The notes: generated by a model not told the origin, from the letters alone. A stretch of 64,000 nucleotides of DNA from Rachicladosporium sp. CCFEE 5018 (GCA_002077045.2 KZ111151.1:1-64000); one strand, 5' to 3'; numbered from the stretch's first letter, positions 41,230-52,455 are shown. A program made the numbers and translations.

Positions 41230-44200
41230 CTACCTAAACTCGCCTTTCAATCTCCAAAGCCCCCGACCTCCTCTACTCCTGTTCCCTCCGCCTGTCTTAT
41301 CGAGTTCTGCCACGACTTTCAAGCCCTCCCTGAATTCGGCAGTCCGTCTCTCATCCCTACAGAACCGATTGAAGTGATCAATAAGCATTTGCGTAGGCGC
41401 CGAACCACCTTGAGCTCGTAGAAAGTCTCGGATCAAAGGCACGAACTCCGCGCCTTTAGGCTGGGAGCGCAACGTCGATGCTACAGGGCGTGAAGGGGGA
41501 TCACTGGTAGGCGCTTGGCGAGAAGCCAGATTAGCTAACACAGCCGCCGAACCCCTCCCACCTCTCGCCGCCCTCCCGCCACGAGTCGACGCAGCAGCTG
41601 AATCAGGACGCCCAGACGTTCCTACTGTGCCCGTCCAAGTCGGCACACCAGCCGGCACATTACGTGCAGCTACGCCAGCACGCTGCAGCTCCCTTGCAGC
41701 AGCGGCCGCAACGCGCTTAGCCTCTCTAGCAATGATCTCTGGGTCCGCGCGGAGCGTGCGAGGGCCATTAATGATAGCGTCGTGCTCCAAAGCTGAGTGC
41801 ACGCCCGTACGAGCAAAGATGGAGGAGAGCATGCGGTCGTTCTGCTCGGGAGTTTCGCCTCTGGACTTTGCTTCGGCGGCAGCGTCTTCGTCTACGTTGC
41901 CACGGTAGTCTTCAAGACGCGAGAGGCCAGGAATGCCTGAGACGGCTGTTGTGGAAGCGGGAGTTGAGGTGTCGTCAGGAGGGGTGGGAAGGCTTGTCGC
42001 GTCCTCTGTATCGGGTTCTTTGGTGGTGAGCTGGACTTCTGTTCCTTTGAAAATGGATCCGGTCTCTGTCTGGCCTTCAGTATTGCCGAGCGTGAAGAGG
42101 TCGTGGAGGTCTTTGAGCTGAAACGTCTGACGTTGCTTCGGATCTCGGAGGATCTTGTTGGTGAGGAACTGCTTGAAAATCTGACGATGGTAGATCTTCT
42201 CTTCGATCGTGCCGGCGGTCATGAGGCGGTAGATCTCGACCTCCCGCTTCTGCCCAAGTCGCCACGCACGCTCTCGAGCTTGAATATCAGTCGAAGGGTT
42301 CCAGTCCGGGTCATAGATGATCACCCGATCAGCCCCAGTCAGGTTGATTCCGAGTCCACCCACTTTCGTCGTAAGCAGGAACACATGCAACTCCGGATCC
42401 CGATTGAATTCATCAACCAAGTCCTGGCGATCTTTGATTGACGTATTGCCGTCCATGCGTCTGTACCGAAACCCAGGCATACCTCTGATGAACTCCTCCA
42501 GGATATCCAGCATAATCCGATGCTGCGCGAATAGTAGCGTTTTATGACCATGCTTACGCCAGATCTCCAGCAACGCCTTGACAACCTGCATCTTGCCACT
42601 CTTCTCGCCACGACCATACTTGTAGCCAGCTTTCTTACTGAGAGTCTTGTGCTCAGTGAGGTCAGGGTGGTTGCAGATTTTGCGGAGGATGTCAACGCCA
42701 TAGAGCGCTTGGCGTTTGCCGTCGATGATGGACTTCATGTCTTCGGATTCGAGGAACCATTGATATGTCTCAAGCTGAAGTTTGGTAAGTTTGCAAAAGA
42801 GGACTCGTTCGGACTTTTTTGGCAGATCGGCTGCTACGTCGATCTTGAAGCGTTGGAGGAGGTAGGGCGAGATCGTGTCCTTCAATGTCTCCGCGCAGCG
42901 GCCAGCGGTCTCGACTTGAAGGTTCGAGGCGTTTGCGTAGCCGCCTTGTTTGATGGGGAACTCGAACTGATTGCGAAAGCTGACGAGTGTACCGAGCCGC
43001 ATGGGAAATACGAAGTCGAAGAGTGACCAGAGCTCGGTGAGATTATTCTGCATGGGCGTGCCGGATAGGATGACTCGATTATGAGTGCGGAGCTCTTTAC
43101 AGTAGATCGTGATAGCTGTATTCGGGTTGCGGATCTTGTGACCTTCGTCAAGTACTGCATACTCCCAGTCCATTGGGATCAGCAGCTCCGCATACGTCTG
43201 CAGTCCCGAGTAAGTTGTGACCAGGATGTGCCCGTCCTTGGCGACCTTGTCCACAATGCGCTTTGCCGCTTTCACACCTTTGCTCATCGTCTTTCGGCGT
43301 CCATACTCCATCGCCTCGAGGTCGTCCTCAATCCGCGCCTCTCGGCTAACATCCAGCATTCCACTGCCGGACGTGTGCAGTATCGATACGCGAAGTGGCG
43401 GCCACCACCGATGGAACTCGTTCACCCACTGCTTCATGACTGTTGCCGGACATACTACGATGATCGGCTTCGTCAGCTTCTTCGAGTAGTGTAGACCTGC
43501 GAGGAATGCTGCGATCTGCACCGTCTTGCCTAAGCCCATCTCATCGCCGACAATGCCGCCTACTTGCTGCGAGTAGAGCTCCCACAGCCACTGTACACCA
43601 GTCTTCTGATAGTCGAAAAGCGCTGGATAAATGTCGCCGGGGATTCGAAAGCCACCTTCGAACTCGGCGTCTGTTCTAGCAGGATGGGGCAGATGCCATT
43701 CCTCCTCGTTCTCATCGATATCAGCCAGATCGGGGTCAGGCTCGTCTTCTCCCTTGACAAACTCTGCGTCCTCTGCCAGATCTGCCACGACTTCACCCGC
43801 TGCCTTCCGCTCGCAGAAACGCTGGCGCGCAGCGCTTCGTCGCTTAACCCAGCTTTTCAGTCGTGCTTGGTATACCCCTTCGCTGCCATCGTCGATTCCA
43901 GCCAAATCTTCCTGCGCCGCAGCCGCATCGTCAATCTCTGTAGTTCGTCTCGGCTTCGTGCGGCCCTTGCGCTTCGGCAGTGGTGCCGTGTCCGCCATGT
44001 CGCCACCATCCTCGTCGTCCGAACCCTCTCCACTATCTGCAGCGCGTGCAGTGAGCTCATCTGGCACAAACGCATCCTCCGACGTCGCACCCGCCGTGCT
44101 ACCCACAGATGTCTCTCTGGCTTGTCTATTTGTCTGCAGTCGCCTTCTCTTCGCCGGCCGCTCAGCAGCGAACTCCTCATCCTGCAGTCTCCTTGCTAAC

Positions 44201-45024
44201 GCGGCATCGCTTTCCGCATCTCCATCTGTCATACTCTGTTCCTCGGCCTCGAATCCTGGAGCTATTAGATTTCGATGCGACTTCTGCTCCCCAACCGCCC
44301 GCTCCTCCGCTACTTCTTCCGACATCTCCTCATCCTCTTCATCCTCGTTCTCGGCCTCCATGAGCACTTCACCCAAGCTACTCGAAGCCCTCACCAAACC
44401 CCTGCCCATCTTGCTGAAAGGCGTGATCTTGCCCGTCCTGATCAGATACTCCCTCTGACTCTCGCCTGGCATCCTGCCTGACACACTCTCCTCCACAGCC
44501 TTCTCCCCGCCCTCTCCATCCACCGCACCATCATGACGCTCATCGATCCGCTTCTGGATCGCCTGCAAGTCCTTGTCCAGGCCCTCCATCAGCACATGAT
44601 AGTGCTGCACCTCCGCCCGCCATTTGTTCTTCGTCGCCTGATTCCCAAACCCAGTTAACTTTTCCTCAAGCTTTCGAATTTGACTGATCAATCGATCCTT
44701 ATCTCGCTGCGTCTTCTCGAGGCGCTTGCCATCGCGCTCATCGGCTTGCTCTAGCAATAGGCGATCGGCTTGCTGGCCAATGGAGCGCTCAAGATCCTCC
44801 TGGTCACGTGCGCCTGCTGTGAGAGCTGCAAGCTGAGCGGCTTCGTCCTGGTCATCGACGTCGTTGACTTCTGCCTGCGTCTCTTCCCCAAGCTGAGGGA
44901 GGGTCGGGGGGTAATCCTGCGCCTCATCCATGGTGGCGGACATGTCTGCAGGACGGAAGTCTTCGCTGATAGAAGGCGGAAGTTCCACTTTGCTATCCAC
45001 AGAGCGTGGTGCCCTGTCGTTCAT
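41230..45024 (-). CDS. rad26: DNA repair ATPase Rad26/CSB (ERCC6), SNF2 family
   Basis: 1,264 aa, intronless, ATG at 45024 (MNDRAPRSVDSK). The long N-terminus has a coiled coil (LIEQ/LLLEQADERDGKRLEK region) and an acidic disordered segment. The SNF2 ATPase core follows: DYQKTGVQWLWELY, Walker A DEMGLGKTVQ at residues 494-503, Walker B-type DEGH at 626-629, SGTPMQNNLTELWS and RKICNHPDLT. The helicase C domain includes VGGLGINLTGADRVI and WRLGQKREVEIYR. The C-terminus has a Gly/Arg-rich segment and a folded end (FVPLIRDFLRAQGG and PTQMLIDHFNRFC) like the CSB winged-helix region. Rad26/CSB pushes stalled RNA polymerase II and starts transcription-coupled nucleotide excision repair. All ATPase motifs are intact. 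Confidence 0.94.
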   Translation of the reverse strand: MNDRAPRSVDSKVELPPSISEDFRPADMSATMDEAQDYPPTLPQLGEETQAEVNDVDDQDEAAQLAALTAGARDQEDLERSIGQQADRLLLEQADERDGKRLEKTQRDKDRLISQIRKLEEKLTGFGNQATKNKWRAEVQHYHVLMEGLDKDLQAIQKRIDERHDGAVDGEGGEKAVEESVSGRMPGESQREYLIRTGKITPFSKMGRGLVRASSSLGEVLMEAENEDEEDEEMSEEVAEERAVGEQKSHRNLIAPGFEAEEQSMTDGDAESDAALARRLQDEEFAAERPAKRRRLQTNRQARETSVGSTAGATSEDAFVPDELTARAADSGEGSDDEDGGDMADTAPLPKRKGRTKPRRTTEIDDAAAAQEDLAGIDDGSEGVYQARLKSWVKRRSAARQRFCERKAAGEVVADLAEDAEFVKGEDEPDPDLADIDENEEEWHLPHPARTDAEFEGGFRIPGDIYPALFDYQKTGVQWLWELYSQQVGGIVGDEMGLGKTVQIAAFLAGLHYSKKLTKPIIVVCPATVMKQWVNEFHRWWPPLRVSILHTSGSGMLDVSREARIEDDLEAMEYGRRKTMSKGVKAAKRIVDKVAKDGHILVTTYSGLQTYAELLIPMDWEYAVLDEGHKIRNPNTAITIYCKELRTHNRVILSGTPMQNNLTELWSLFDFVFPMRLGTLVSFRNQFEFPIKQGGYANASNLQVETAGRCAETLKDTISPYLLQRFKIDVAADLPKKSERVLFCKLTKLQLETYQWFLESEDMKSIIDGKRQALYGVDILRKICNHPDLTEHKTLSKKAGYKYGRGEKSGKMQVVKALLEIWRKHGHKTLLFAQHRIMLDILEEFIRGMPGFRYRRMDGNTSIKDRQDLVDEFNRDPELHVFLLTTKVGGLGINLTGADRVIIYDPDWNPSTDIQARERAWRLGQKREVEIYRLMTAGTIEEKIYHRQIFKQFLTNKILRDPKQRQTFQLKDLHDLFTLGNTEGQTETGSIFKGTEVQLTTKEPDTEDATSLPTPPDDTSTPASTTAVSGIPGLSRLEDYRGNVDEDAAAEAKSRGETPEQNDRMLSSIFARTGVHSALEHDAIINGPRTLRADPEIIAREAKRVAAAAARELQRAGVAARNVPAGVPTWTGTVGTSGRPDSAAASTRGGRAARGGRGSAAVLANLASRQAPTSDPPSRPVASTLRSQPKGAEFVPLIRDFLRAQGGSAPTQMLIDHFNRFCRDERRTAEFREGLKVVAELDKTGGGNRSRGGRGLWRLKGEFR

Positions 45025-47140
45025 GGTGAGTCAACGTTGGCCTAGATAGGCCAGGTGAGCGATATCTACGGGCTGGTCATGTCGCGATTGATGAGCGAAG
45101 AAAAGTTAGGTGGACACTTAAGGCATGCCTCTTATATCGTCCTCACTGCCAGTGACGAGAGCTCACCTAGCGAGTGGATGAATGAAGTGACAACGTCCAG
45201 ACAGAAGAATTCTGGCAGGCGCAACACGGGTGACGTGAGAATGTGGAGGCTTCCACGCGATCAGATACGATCTACTGCACATATGACGCCACAGCACATG
45301 TAAAACCGATCGCCGCCTCAGGCCACGATAAGGACATGTATCTGTAAACAATCACGTTGTATCGGCGTGTAATAATGATTGTTGACCATAAAACTAGCCT
45401 TCCCGCGCTTCTACAGCGGCCACATTATATCTATGGGACCATGGGCGATGAGATGGGCCATTTACGATCGATGTAAGTACATGTATTGCTGAGTCGTAGA
45501 TCGGACGAAGCATTTGGTGGACAAGGGCGGCGGCCGCAAGCTGCTAGCAGATCTTGTGGGCTCCGATCCCAGCACACAGCATACATTCCATTTCTCTCCT
45601 GCCGCTGTTACATGATGCGTGCTATCTTGCCTAAGCGCAGCATGTCGCAGGTTGAGCATCGCATTCGCTATACGCAACTCAAACTCCGAGATGTCCGCAT
45701 AATGCTGCAAGCCGTCGGTGACCATGGGTCGCACATATGCTTGACCCCGATTTGCGTCGAAGCCAACGGTGACCATCGTCGCTAGTAGAGAACATAAAGT
45801 GTCGTTGCCCGCAGTCGTCACGACCGGTATGATGCGGCTCAACTACGGCAAACGTCATTGGGCGCCTTGGGACAGGCGAAGTTTGGGCAGCGGCGGATGG
45901 CTGTAACGAATCGCGAACGTGAGATCGGAGTTTGCCTTGTAGAGTGCGCGCTTCTCTCTGCCGTTGCTGTAGGAGATCGTGCTCGTCTTCGTTGGAAGAG
46001 CGATCAGATCCGATCAGATGTACCACCGCAAGATGCGACGTCGTTCACCCCAGTGTCTCGTATGTGACGCGTTATCGGAGGTCGCTGCGGTCGTGGCACA
46101 CAAACGCGAGAGACAGGGGCGACGGGAGCTAGCCGTGAGTCATTTCGCCTTGCAGCGCGCCATCTCCTTCCCTCCACCTGGCTTCTTCCTCCTTCCTCTC
46201 GCCATCAACATGACATCTGACAGATGGTGCGTGTAAGTCCATCACATCATTCAATGTGGTGATCATATTGCACTGCATATGTCAATATTCAGTGCATATG
46301 GTTTCTGCATTGCGGTGAAGTTGCCGTGGTGATGATCGCGTGCGTCACTTCAGCAGTCAACTCCTGAGGCACATGCAAAATTTGCGTTGCGCGGGGCGTA
46401 GGGTCCGTGCGTCACACAGGTCAGAGGTACATAAGCATCCGGCTTTCCCCCCTTCTTTTGCCTCGCCCCGACGCCGCCTCTGGACTCACGCTGCGAAATC
46501 ACGACGCACGCCTGCACCTCCATCTCCCTGGCGCGATTCTCATCACCTCCGTAGAAACTGAATCAAGAAGCGTTCAATCAACAGGATTTCTCTTCTTCAG
46601 AGTGCACCGCAACTTGGGTGTGCGCGATCCGCTCACTTTTTCGCAAGAAGGACCACTTTGGTCACGTGCTCGGTCGCACTCTTTGCGACTGCCGAAGGCG
46701 CATCGCAGACCTTCTTCGCGACCACTTCTCCTCATCGGCGACCTTCATCGGCGCATACGTACTCTTAATACCATCGAAGGCTTTGCAGGTCAGCGCCTTC
46801 ACCCGTCGCCACTGCGCAGCCTTCTCGACCTCACCGTCGCAATCTCGTACCTCGTCACAATCCATCACCACTCGGCAGCGAGTGAGGGAGACATTTGCTT
46901 GTTCATCTCCCACTGGTAAGGCTCACCTCTCACCATCACTGCCGGTGTCACTTCACTTGCGCAGTCACTTGGCGACGCGACAGTGCACACCGCGTGGTCC
47001 ACTACCTCCAGCCGACACCCACTAACAGCACTCATCAACAGACTGCCACTTCCATCAACCACACCCAGTCGGTCGATCGAAGCATCCTCGAAAGCACTCT
47101 TGAGATCCCACACTCGAAGCGCAATCACTTCACTGTCGCC
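45025..47140. other. Long divergent intergenic region, RAD26 and TBP promoters
   Basis: 2.1 kb. The distal part contains a coding-like minus frame 45462-45842 of unknown nature. The proximal part (46440-47140) is rich in pyrimidines and looks like the TBP promoter and long leader, with a candidate leader intron at 46916-46964. No gene is firmly supported. Confidence 0.5.
46916..46964 (+). other. Candidate intron in the TBP 5' leader
   Basis: Donor GTAAGG at 46916 and acceptor TTGCGCAG ending at 46964 define a 49-nt GT-AG intron about 175 nt upstream of the TBP ATG. Size and signals fit local introns. Needs transcript evidence. Confidence 0.4.
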
Positions 47141-48052
47141 ATGGACCCATACATGACCCACCCGTCGACGGCGCTGCAGGCGAAGGAGTTCACCGCGCCA
47201 GGCACCCTCTCGGGGTTCGCGGGAGGCCAGCCCAATGGGCACCTCACTCCGCCTTCATCTGAAAAAGATGGATTGGCTCAGCAGACTGGCAAGCTTGCCA
47301 TCACCAACGGCGCATCGCAAGGAGGGAATGCCGTGCAGGCGGCTGGGGTGACTCCCGCCACTCCCGCTGCGACGCCAGGTGCTGTGCAAGGTGTCAGTGG
47401 TATTGTCCCAACGCTTCAGTGAGTATTGCCTTTAGTGGTGTGTGTCTCTACGAGAACCGCTTTCTGACTGTTTCGCAAAGAAACATCGTTGCCACGGTCA
47501 ACCTTGACTGTCGTCTCGACCTCAAGACCATCGCGCTGCACGCTCGTAACGCTGAGTACAATCCCAAGGTGAGCATGCACCGAGGCCGGAGTCATTGACT
47601 ACATACTGACATTCACGTAGCGTTTCGCTGCGGTCATAATGCGTATCCGCGAGCCCAAGACTACTGCCCTGATCTTTGCCTCCGGCAAGATGGTAGTGAC
47701 TGGTGCCAAGTCCGAGGACGACAGCAAACTCGCAAGCCGCAAGTATGCGCGCATCATCCAGAAACTCGGCTTCAACGCAAAGTTCACGGACTTCAAGATC
47801 CAGAACATCGTAGGCTCCTGCGATATCAAGTTCCCGATTCGCCTCGAGGGCCTGGCTAGTCGCCATCACATGTTCAGCTCTTACGAGCCGGAACTCTTCC
47901 CCGGTCTGATCTACCGCATGATGAAGCCGAAGATTGTGCTGCTCATCTTCGTCTCCGGCAAGATCGTCCTCACCGGTGCGAAAGTACGTGAGGAGATCTA
48001 CCAGGCGTTCGAGCTCATCTATCCTGTGCTCTCGGACTTCCGCAAGACTTGA
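47141..48052 (+). CDS. spt15: TATA-binding protein (TBP / Spt15)
   Basis: Exons 47141-47418, 47481-47568 and 47621-48052; 265 aa. Introns are 62 nt (donor GTGAGT) and 52 nt (branch TACTGAC, acceptor CACGTAG). Start is MDPYMTHPSTALQAKEF, in a fungal N-terminal domain of about 90 residues rich in Ala/Thr/Pro. The conserved saddle begins PTLQNIVATVNLDCRLDLKT and has two repeats: RIREPKTTALIFASGKMVVTG in the first and YRMMKPKIVLLIFVSGKIVL in the second. DNA-intercalating Phe residues and the stirrup loops are present. TBP nucleates initiation by all three nuclear RNA polymerases. It is divergent from RAD26 over a 2.1-kb gap. The exons and the C-terminal core are unambiguous. Confidence 0.97.
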
Positions 48053-48956
48053 GCTGGTCTGCGAGATGGTCTAGGGCACGAAGCATCTTGTACTACTACA
48101 CGAATCACCCAGCTTGCACCGACAACGCTGCAGGGCTTTGATGCTGGCCTATTGACCGATGGCTTACTCCTCTGTGCCTTGCTTGACTGATCTATATCAC
48201 ACGAGCATGAGCAAAGCCTGGTCTACTACACACGATTGCCTTTCTCCAGCATGGCGAGGTGTTTGGGGGCGTTTGACTTTATTTTGGCAAGGCTTCATGC
48301 ATGGAAGCTTTTCACACTTGGGTTCCATCACAAAAAGATTGTGCTTTCCTTCTATCCTGATTAGAAGTGTGCCCGCGAGGCAGATATGGAGCGACAAGAG
48401 CGGAGGGCTCTGATACAAGACTGATGACGAGGCGATGAGACGAGGGGAGATCATTCATCACTGGCATTAGTACATGCTGAGGTGGGCTTGGTAAGGAACG
48501 AAAGACGTCTAGAGCGAGTGCTGGAGGCTCAGGGGTGATCATGGCTGAAGGTAGTGCACCAAATGCCAGACTATGGATCATTCCTACAATCTGTCATCCA
48601 CGTCATTGTTAGTGTTTCCTTCGAGAGTCCAATAATCTGAGGATGCTCGATGAACTGGCACCGACGCCCAACCTTGCGACGCTTTGCAACTACGATTGAC
48701 ATACATCCACTCTTCGTGACCTGTAGACTATTCTCTCTCTGTGAGCCTTTCTTTGGTAGCTTTTCGTTCCGGAGATGTAGCGTAGAAGCAGAGAGACTGC
48801 TTGTGACTTTTGGAGAAGGAACCCGCGTCACTGGAACGTTCTTGCCGTGAATGCGAGCATCCTCATTTGACGTGTTCTCAAAGTCATACATACCGCAAAG
48901 TCGCTCTCGCAGATACACTTACATTACCACAACCGAGCTCTCAAGTAACCGAAGAG
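48053..48956. other. Intergenic between TBP and the nucleotidyltransferase
   Basis: 904 bp. The reading frame of the downstream gene extends back to 48810 only from a TTG. No independent gene recognised. Confidence 0.55.
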
Positions 48957-50663
48957 ATGAACCTCGAAGATCAGGTTCGTAACATGATATTGGGGCCGTC
49001 TCGACCGCCACCGCCTGGATTACAGCAACCGGTAGACCCGAACACCTTTAATAGGGGTGGTTCGCAGCAGCAGCGTCGCCAGCTCTACCAGCCGAACGCG
49101 AATTCAGTACCTCCTCGTGGGCCGCAACGGCATGGGCAGCCGCAGTGGCGACAGCTACAAGCTAGCTACCTGGATTCCATTGCTGCAGCAGAGCTACCAC
49201 GTGTAGAAATGACACAAGACGAGCGCGAGGACAAGGAGACCTTCCGAAAAGCGATTGAAGACGTCTGTATCGATGTCTGCAATGCTGATCCGAAGCGTTT
49301 ACCCAAGGTCTCCCTACAGTGCTTTGGGAGCTTCCAGTCCGGATTCGCCAGTGCAGGCTCAGACATGGATCTCGTGATCGTCGTACAGGTTTCTGATGCA
49401 TCTGTATGTTTCTCCCTACTCGAAAACGACCTGCCGCGCGCCCTAGAGAAACGACTACTACAAGTTGGCTACGGTGCACGACTGCTTAGCCGGACAAGAG
49501 TGCCTATTATCAAGGTGTGCCAAGCCCCTGGCATGAGCCTTTTGAGCAAACTAAGGCAGGAGCGTGAAAAGTGGGATGATATTGATCCCGACAAGAAGTG
49601 CTTCGACCTCCACCTGAAAAAAGAGCGCGAAGAAGATGTTGAAGATGATCTCGGGTTGCCTGTGATTTCTCCACCAAGCCCCAGTGCCCAAACCACTACC
49701 GCAGTCGACTCTACACTACCCCAGCCGACCAAGAGCTCTCCGGAGAGAGTCGATACTACCAGCAAACCACGCCGCGAACCATGGAAACGCGAACGCACCA
49801 GTGGTGCACTTGACTTTCCCAAAGACGGCGTCGGGATCCAATGCGACATCAATTTCTTCAACCCCCTGGGGATCCACAACACCCAACTACTTCGTTGCTA
49901 CTCCTTCTGCGACCCTCGCGTCCGCCCAATTGTCCTCTTCGTCAAAGCATGGGCCAAGAAACGCCACATTAACAGCTCCTACTCCGGCACCCTCTCATCC
50001 TACGGCTACGTCCTAATGGTCCTCCACTACCTGACCAACATCGCCCGTCCAGCCGTGCTCCCGAACCTCCAGCAGCCGTGGCGTCCTGACCCCAACTGCA
50101 CGCCCCAAAGTGCCGATATTACTTCTGTCGATGACTTTACAGTCGACTTCTGGCGCCGCGAAGCAGAGATCTCTGGGGCTGCTGCCGCGGGCCAACTAAC
50201 GCCGAATCGGCAATCAATTGGCTCACTCCTGGCTGGCTTCTTCACGTACTACTCATCGCAAGGAGGCTACCCGCAATTCCACTGGATGAACGAAGTGATC
50301 TCAGTCCGCACACAAGGCGGCCTGATGTCAAAACAGGATAAGGGCTGGGTTAAGGCTGTGACTGAGGAAGGAGAGGGCAAGAAGGTACAGCATCGGTACC
50401 TCTTCTGCGTGGAGGATCCATTCGAATTAAGCCATAACGTCGCGAGGACGGTCACACACGCTGGAATCGTGGCAATCAGAGACGAGTTCAGACGTGCATG
50501 CAGGATTTTGAGGGCTAGAGGAAACGGTGAATTCGCTACTGGGTACGATGGAGAGCTGATGGACGCTTTCATTGAGCAGGAGCGACCGGAGGCGAAGGTG
50601 AAGGGGTTTGATATCAAGGATGCTGAGAATTGGCCGACTCTTGGGGCTCCGAAGGGGATCTGA
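48957..50663 (+). CDS. Cid1-like terminal RNA nucleotidyltransferase (PAP/25A-associated)
   Basis: 568 aa from ATG 48957 (MNLEDQVRNMILGP), intronless. The Pro/Gln-rich N-terminus is disordered. The nucleotidyltransferase fold carries CFGSFQSGFASAGSDMDLVI, with the G-S and the D-x-D metal pair, and the third carboxylate in GVGIQCDINFFNPLG. Between them is a long variable insert (about residues 230-330). The PAP/25A domain follows: RPIVLFVKAWAKKRHIN, SYGYVLMVLHYL and a late VEDPFELSHNVARTV motif. Relatives in fungi add U or C/U tails to mRNA (Cid1, CutA/CutB) and promote decapping and decay; others are nuclear Trf-type poly(A) polymerases. The SYGYVLMVLHYL and DPFELSHNV elements favour the cytoplasmic Cid1 branch. 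Base preference cannot be read from sequence. Confidence 0.88.
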   Translation: MNLEDQVRNMILGPSRPPPPGLQQPVDPNTFNRGGSQQQRRQLYQPNANSVPPRGPQRHGQPQWRQLQASYLDSIAAAELPRVEMTQDEREDKETFRKAIEDVCIDVCNADPKRLPKVSLQCFGSFQSGFASAGSDMDLVIVVQVSDASVCFSLLENDLPRALEKRLLQVGYGARLLSRTRVPIIKVCQAPGMSLLSKLRQEREKWDDIDPDKKCFDLHLKKEREEDVEDDLGLPVISPPSPSAQTTTAVDSTLPQPTKSSPERVDTTSKPRREPWKRERTSGALDFPKDGVGIQCDINFFNPLGIHNTQLLRCYSFCDPRVRPIVLFVKAWAKKRHINSSYSGTLSSYGYVLMVLHYLTNIARPAVLPNLQQPWRPDPNCTPQSADITSVDDFTVDFWRREAEISGAAAAGQLTPNRQSIGSLLAGFFTYYSSQGGYPQFHWMNEVISVRTQGGLMSKQDKGWVKAVTEEGEGKKVQHRYLFCVEDPFELSHNVARTVTHAGIVAIRDEFRRACRILRARGNGEFATGYDGELMDAFIEQERPEAKVKGFDIKDAENWPTLGAPKGI

Positions 50664-51473
50664 AGGTACTCTCCTTGGTGAGTAATTGGCGCCAGTGCGT
50701 CTATAGAACAGACCGCGATAGTGGACTATACGAGAAAGTGCCTGGGAGAGTCACAGTGTGTTGCGCAAGTGCTGCTGCAACCAGACACTACCGTTGTGCA
50801 GGGTAGCAAGCGTACGCAGAGATCCGTACGCCTGGCTACCGTAATACTACTGTAGCGATACGGTGATCTCGTTGCGTTCTCTCTGTCTGTCGCCTCATCA
50901 GGCAGCAGTCTCATCTCACCTCGCCGAGGCGCGACTTGTGCGTACGGAGCATGACAGGCTCTGCCACAGCACTCTCATGCTGAAATAGTATCGCACTCGT
51001 GAGTAAGCTGTCGATTTTATTCAACCACAGCCTCAGTGCCCACGTGTGAAGTGGCAAGCAGCACTCTTGGCAACGCCTCGGACCTAACTCCCCCCTTCCC
51101 GTGGTCACCCCTCGACGTCAGACTTCACGAACAAGCACACACATTCGACCTCATCGCCATACCACGTGCTGTACCCTATCTGATCTCCCCGATTCCCGGC
51201 ACAAGCGCTACTTCCGTTGCGAACGGCATTGTCTCAGCGCGCTTGCCTTTGTCGCCAGCTAAGCGCGGTCCGTGGAACCGATACGACCCCAAAAGGCAAT
51301 CCTGCACTACAGACATCAAAGAACAGTATCGGAGACCGGGATTGAGCATTGAGCCGAGGAGATCTGCTTGTTCGCTGATTGTAGCGCTGCGCTGTTGTAG
51401 TGCGCGCCGAGGCTTGAGTGTACAGGTCGACTTTTGAGGAAGATTGCTGCGCCGCAGCATACAGCCAGATATC
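50664..51473. other. Intergenic, upstream of the Rab GTPase gene
   Basis: 810 bp of promoter and leader; no gene recognised. The open frame 51036-51437 has no motif. Confidence 0.55.
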
Positions 51474-52224
51474 ATGGCGGGCACACGGAACTATGACTTC
51501 CTCGTACGTCGCCGCACTGATGTCCAGTCGAGAATCTCGTGCTCTGCTGGTCTAACAATGGCTAGATCAAACTCCTCCTCATCGGCGACAGCGGTGTGGG
51601 CAAATCCTGCTGCCTGCTACGCTTCAGCGAAGACAGCTTCACGCCCTCCTTCATCACAACAATCGGCATAGACTTCAAGATCCGCACGATCGAGCTGGAC
51701 GGCAAGCGAGTGAAATTGCAGATATGGGACACTGCGGGACAAGAGCGGTTCCGGACGATTACGACGGCATACTACAGAGGCGCGATGGGCATATTGCTGG
51801 TATACGATGTGACAGATGAGAAGAGCTTCAACAGTGAGTTGCCGTCGAAGAGTGCTGGAGGAGAGCCTTAGCGCAAGGAAATACTAACGAGACTCTAGAC
51901 ATCCGTACCTGGTTCTCCAACGTCGAGCAACACGCCACAGAAGGCGTGAACAAAATCCTCATTGGCAACAAGTGCGACTGGGAAGAGAAGCGCGCTGTTT
52001 CCACAGCCCAAGGCGAGGCTCTAGCACAAGAACTCGGTATCCCGTTCATGGAAGTGAGCGCCAAGAGCAACATAAACGTTGAGAAAGCTTTTTTCAGTCT
52101 GGCGGGTGATATCAAGAAGCGAATCGTGGATACGCAGCAACCGCAGCAGCAGCAACAGCCGACTGGAGGTGTGCAGGTCGGTGGAGGGCAAGGAGTGGCA
52201 GGACTTGGGAAGAACTGTTGCTGA
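51474..52224 (+). CDS. sec4: Rab GTPase Sec4/Ypt2/SrgA (Rab8 group)
   Basis: Exons 51474-51503, 51566-51833 and 51899-52224; 207 aa. Introns are 62 and 65 nt, the second with an exact ACTAAC branch. The 10-residue first exon MAGTRNYDFL is the usual Sec4/Rab8 start. G-domain motifs: GDSGVGKSC (residues 17-25), switch I FITTIGIDFKIRT, WDTAGQERFRTITTAYYRGA, GNKCDWEEKR and EVSAKSN. The end is a Gln-rich linker PQQQQQPTGG and GKNCC for double geranylgeranylation. Sec4-type Rabs drive exocytic vesicle delivery to the growing tip through the exocyst. Switch II and the effector loop are intact. The 3' flank runs into the assembly gap about 100 bp downstream. Confidence 0.95.
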
Positions 52225-52330
52225 GTGGATTGGAAGGCAGGATGTGCATGTGTGTGGGGAAGAGAGCGACATGATAGAGCGAGAATGGCGTTCAGGGCGT
52301 TCGAGGAGCGGCATCTCGAGACAGAGATGC

Positions 52331-52430
52331 NNNNNNNNNNNNNNNNNNNNNNNNNNNNNNNNNNNNNNNNNNNNNNNNNNNNNNNNNNNNNNNNNNNNNN
52401 NNNNNNNNNNNNNNNNNNNNNNNNNNNNNN
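52331..52430. other. Assembly gap (100 N)
   Basis: Exactly 100 Ns, the usual placeholder for a scaffold gap of unknown size. The distance between sec4 and the following F-box gene, and the start of that gene, are therefore uncertain. Confidence 0.99.
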
Positions 52431-52455
52431 CGAAGCCCTTTCACGTTCACTCAAA

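Noticed and set aside
46407..46919. Plus-strand frame of 170 codons upstream of TBP
   Set aside because: Follows the pyrimidine-rich leader, with no conserved motif and no support as a gene.
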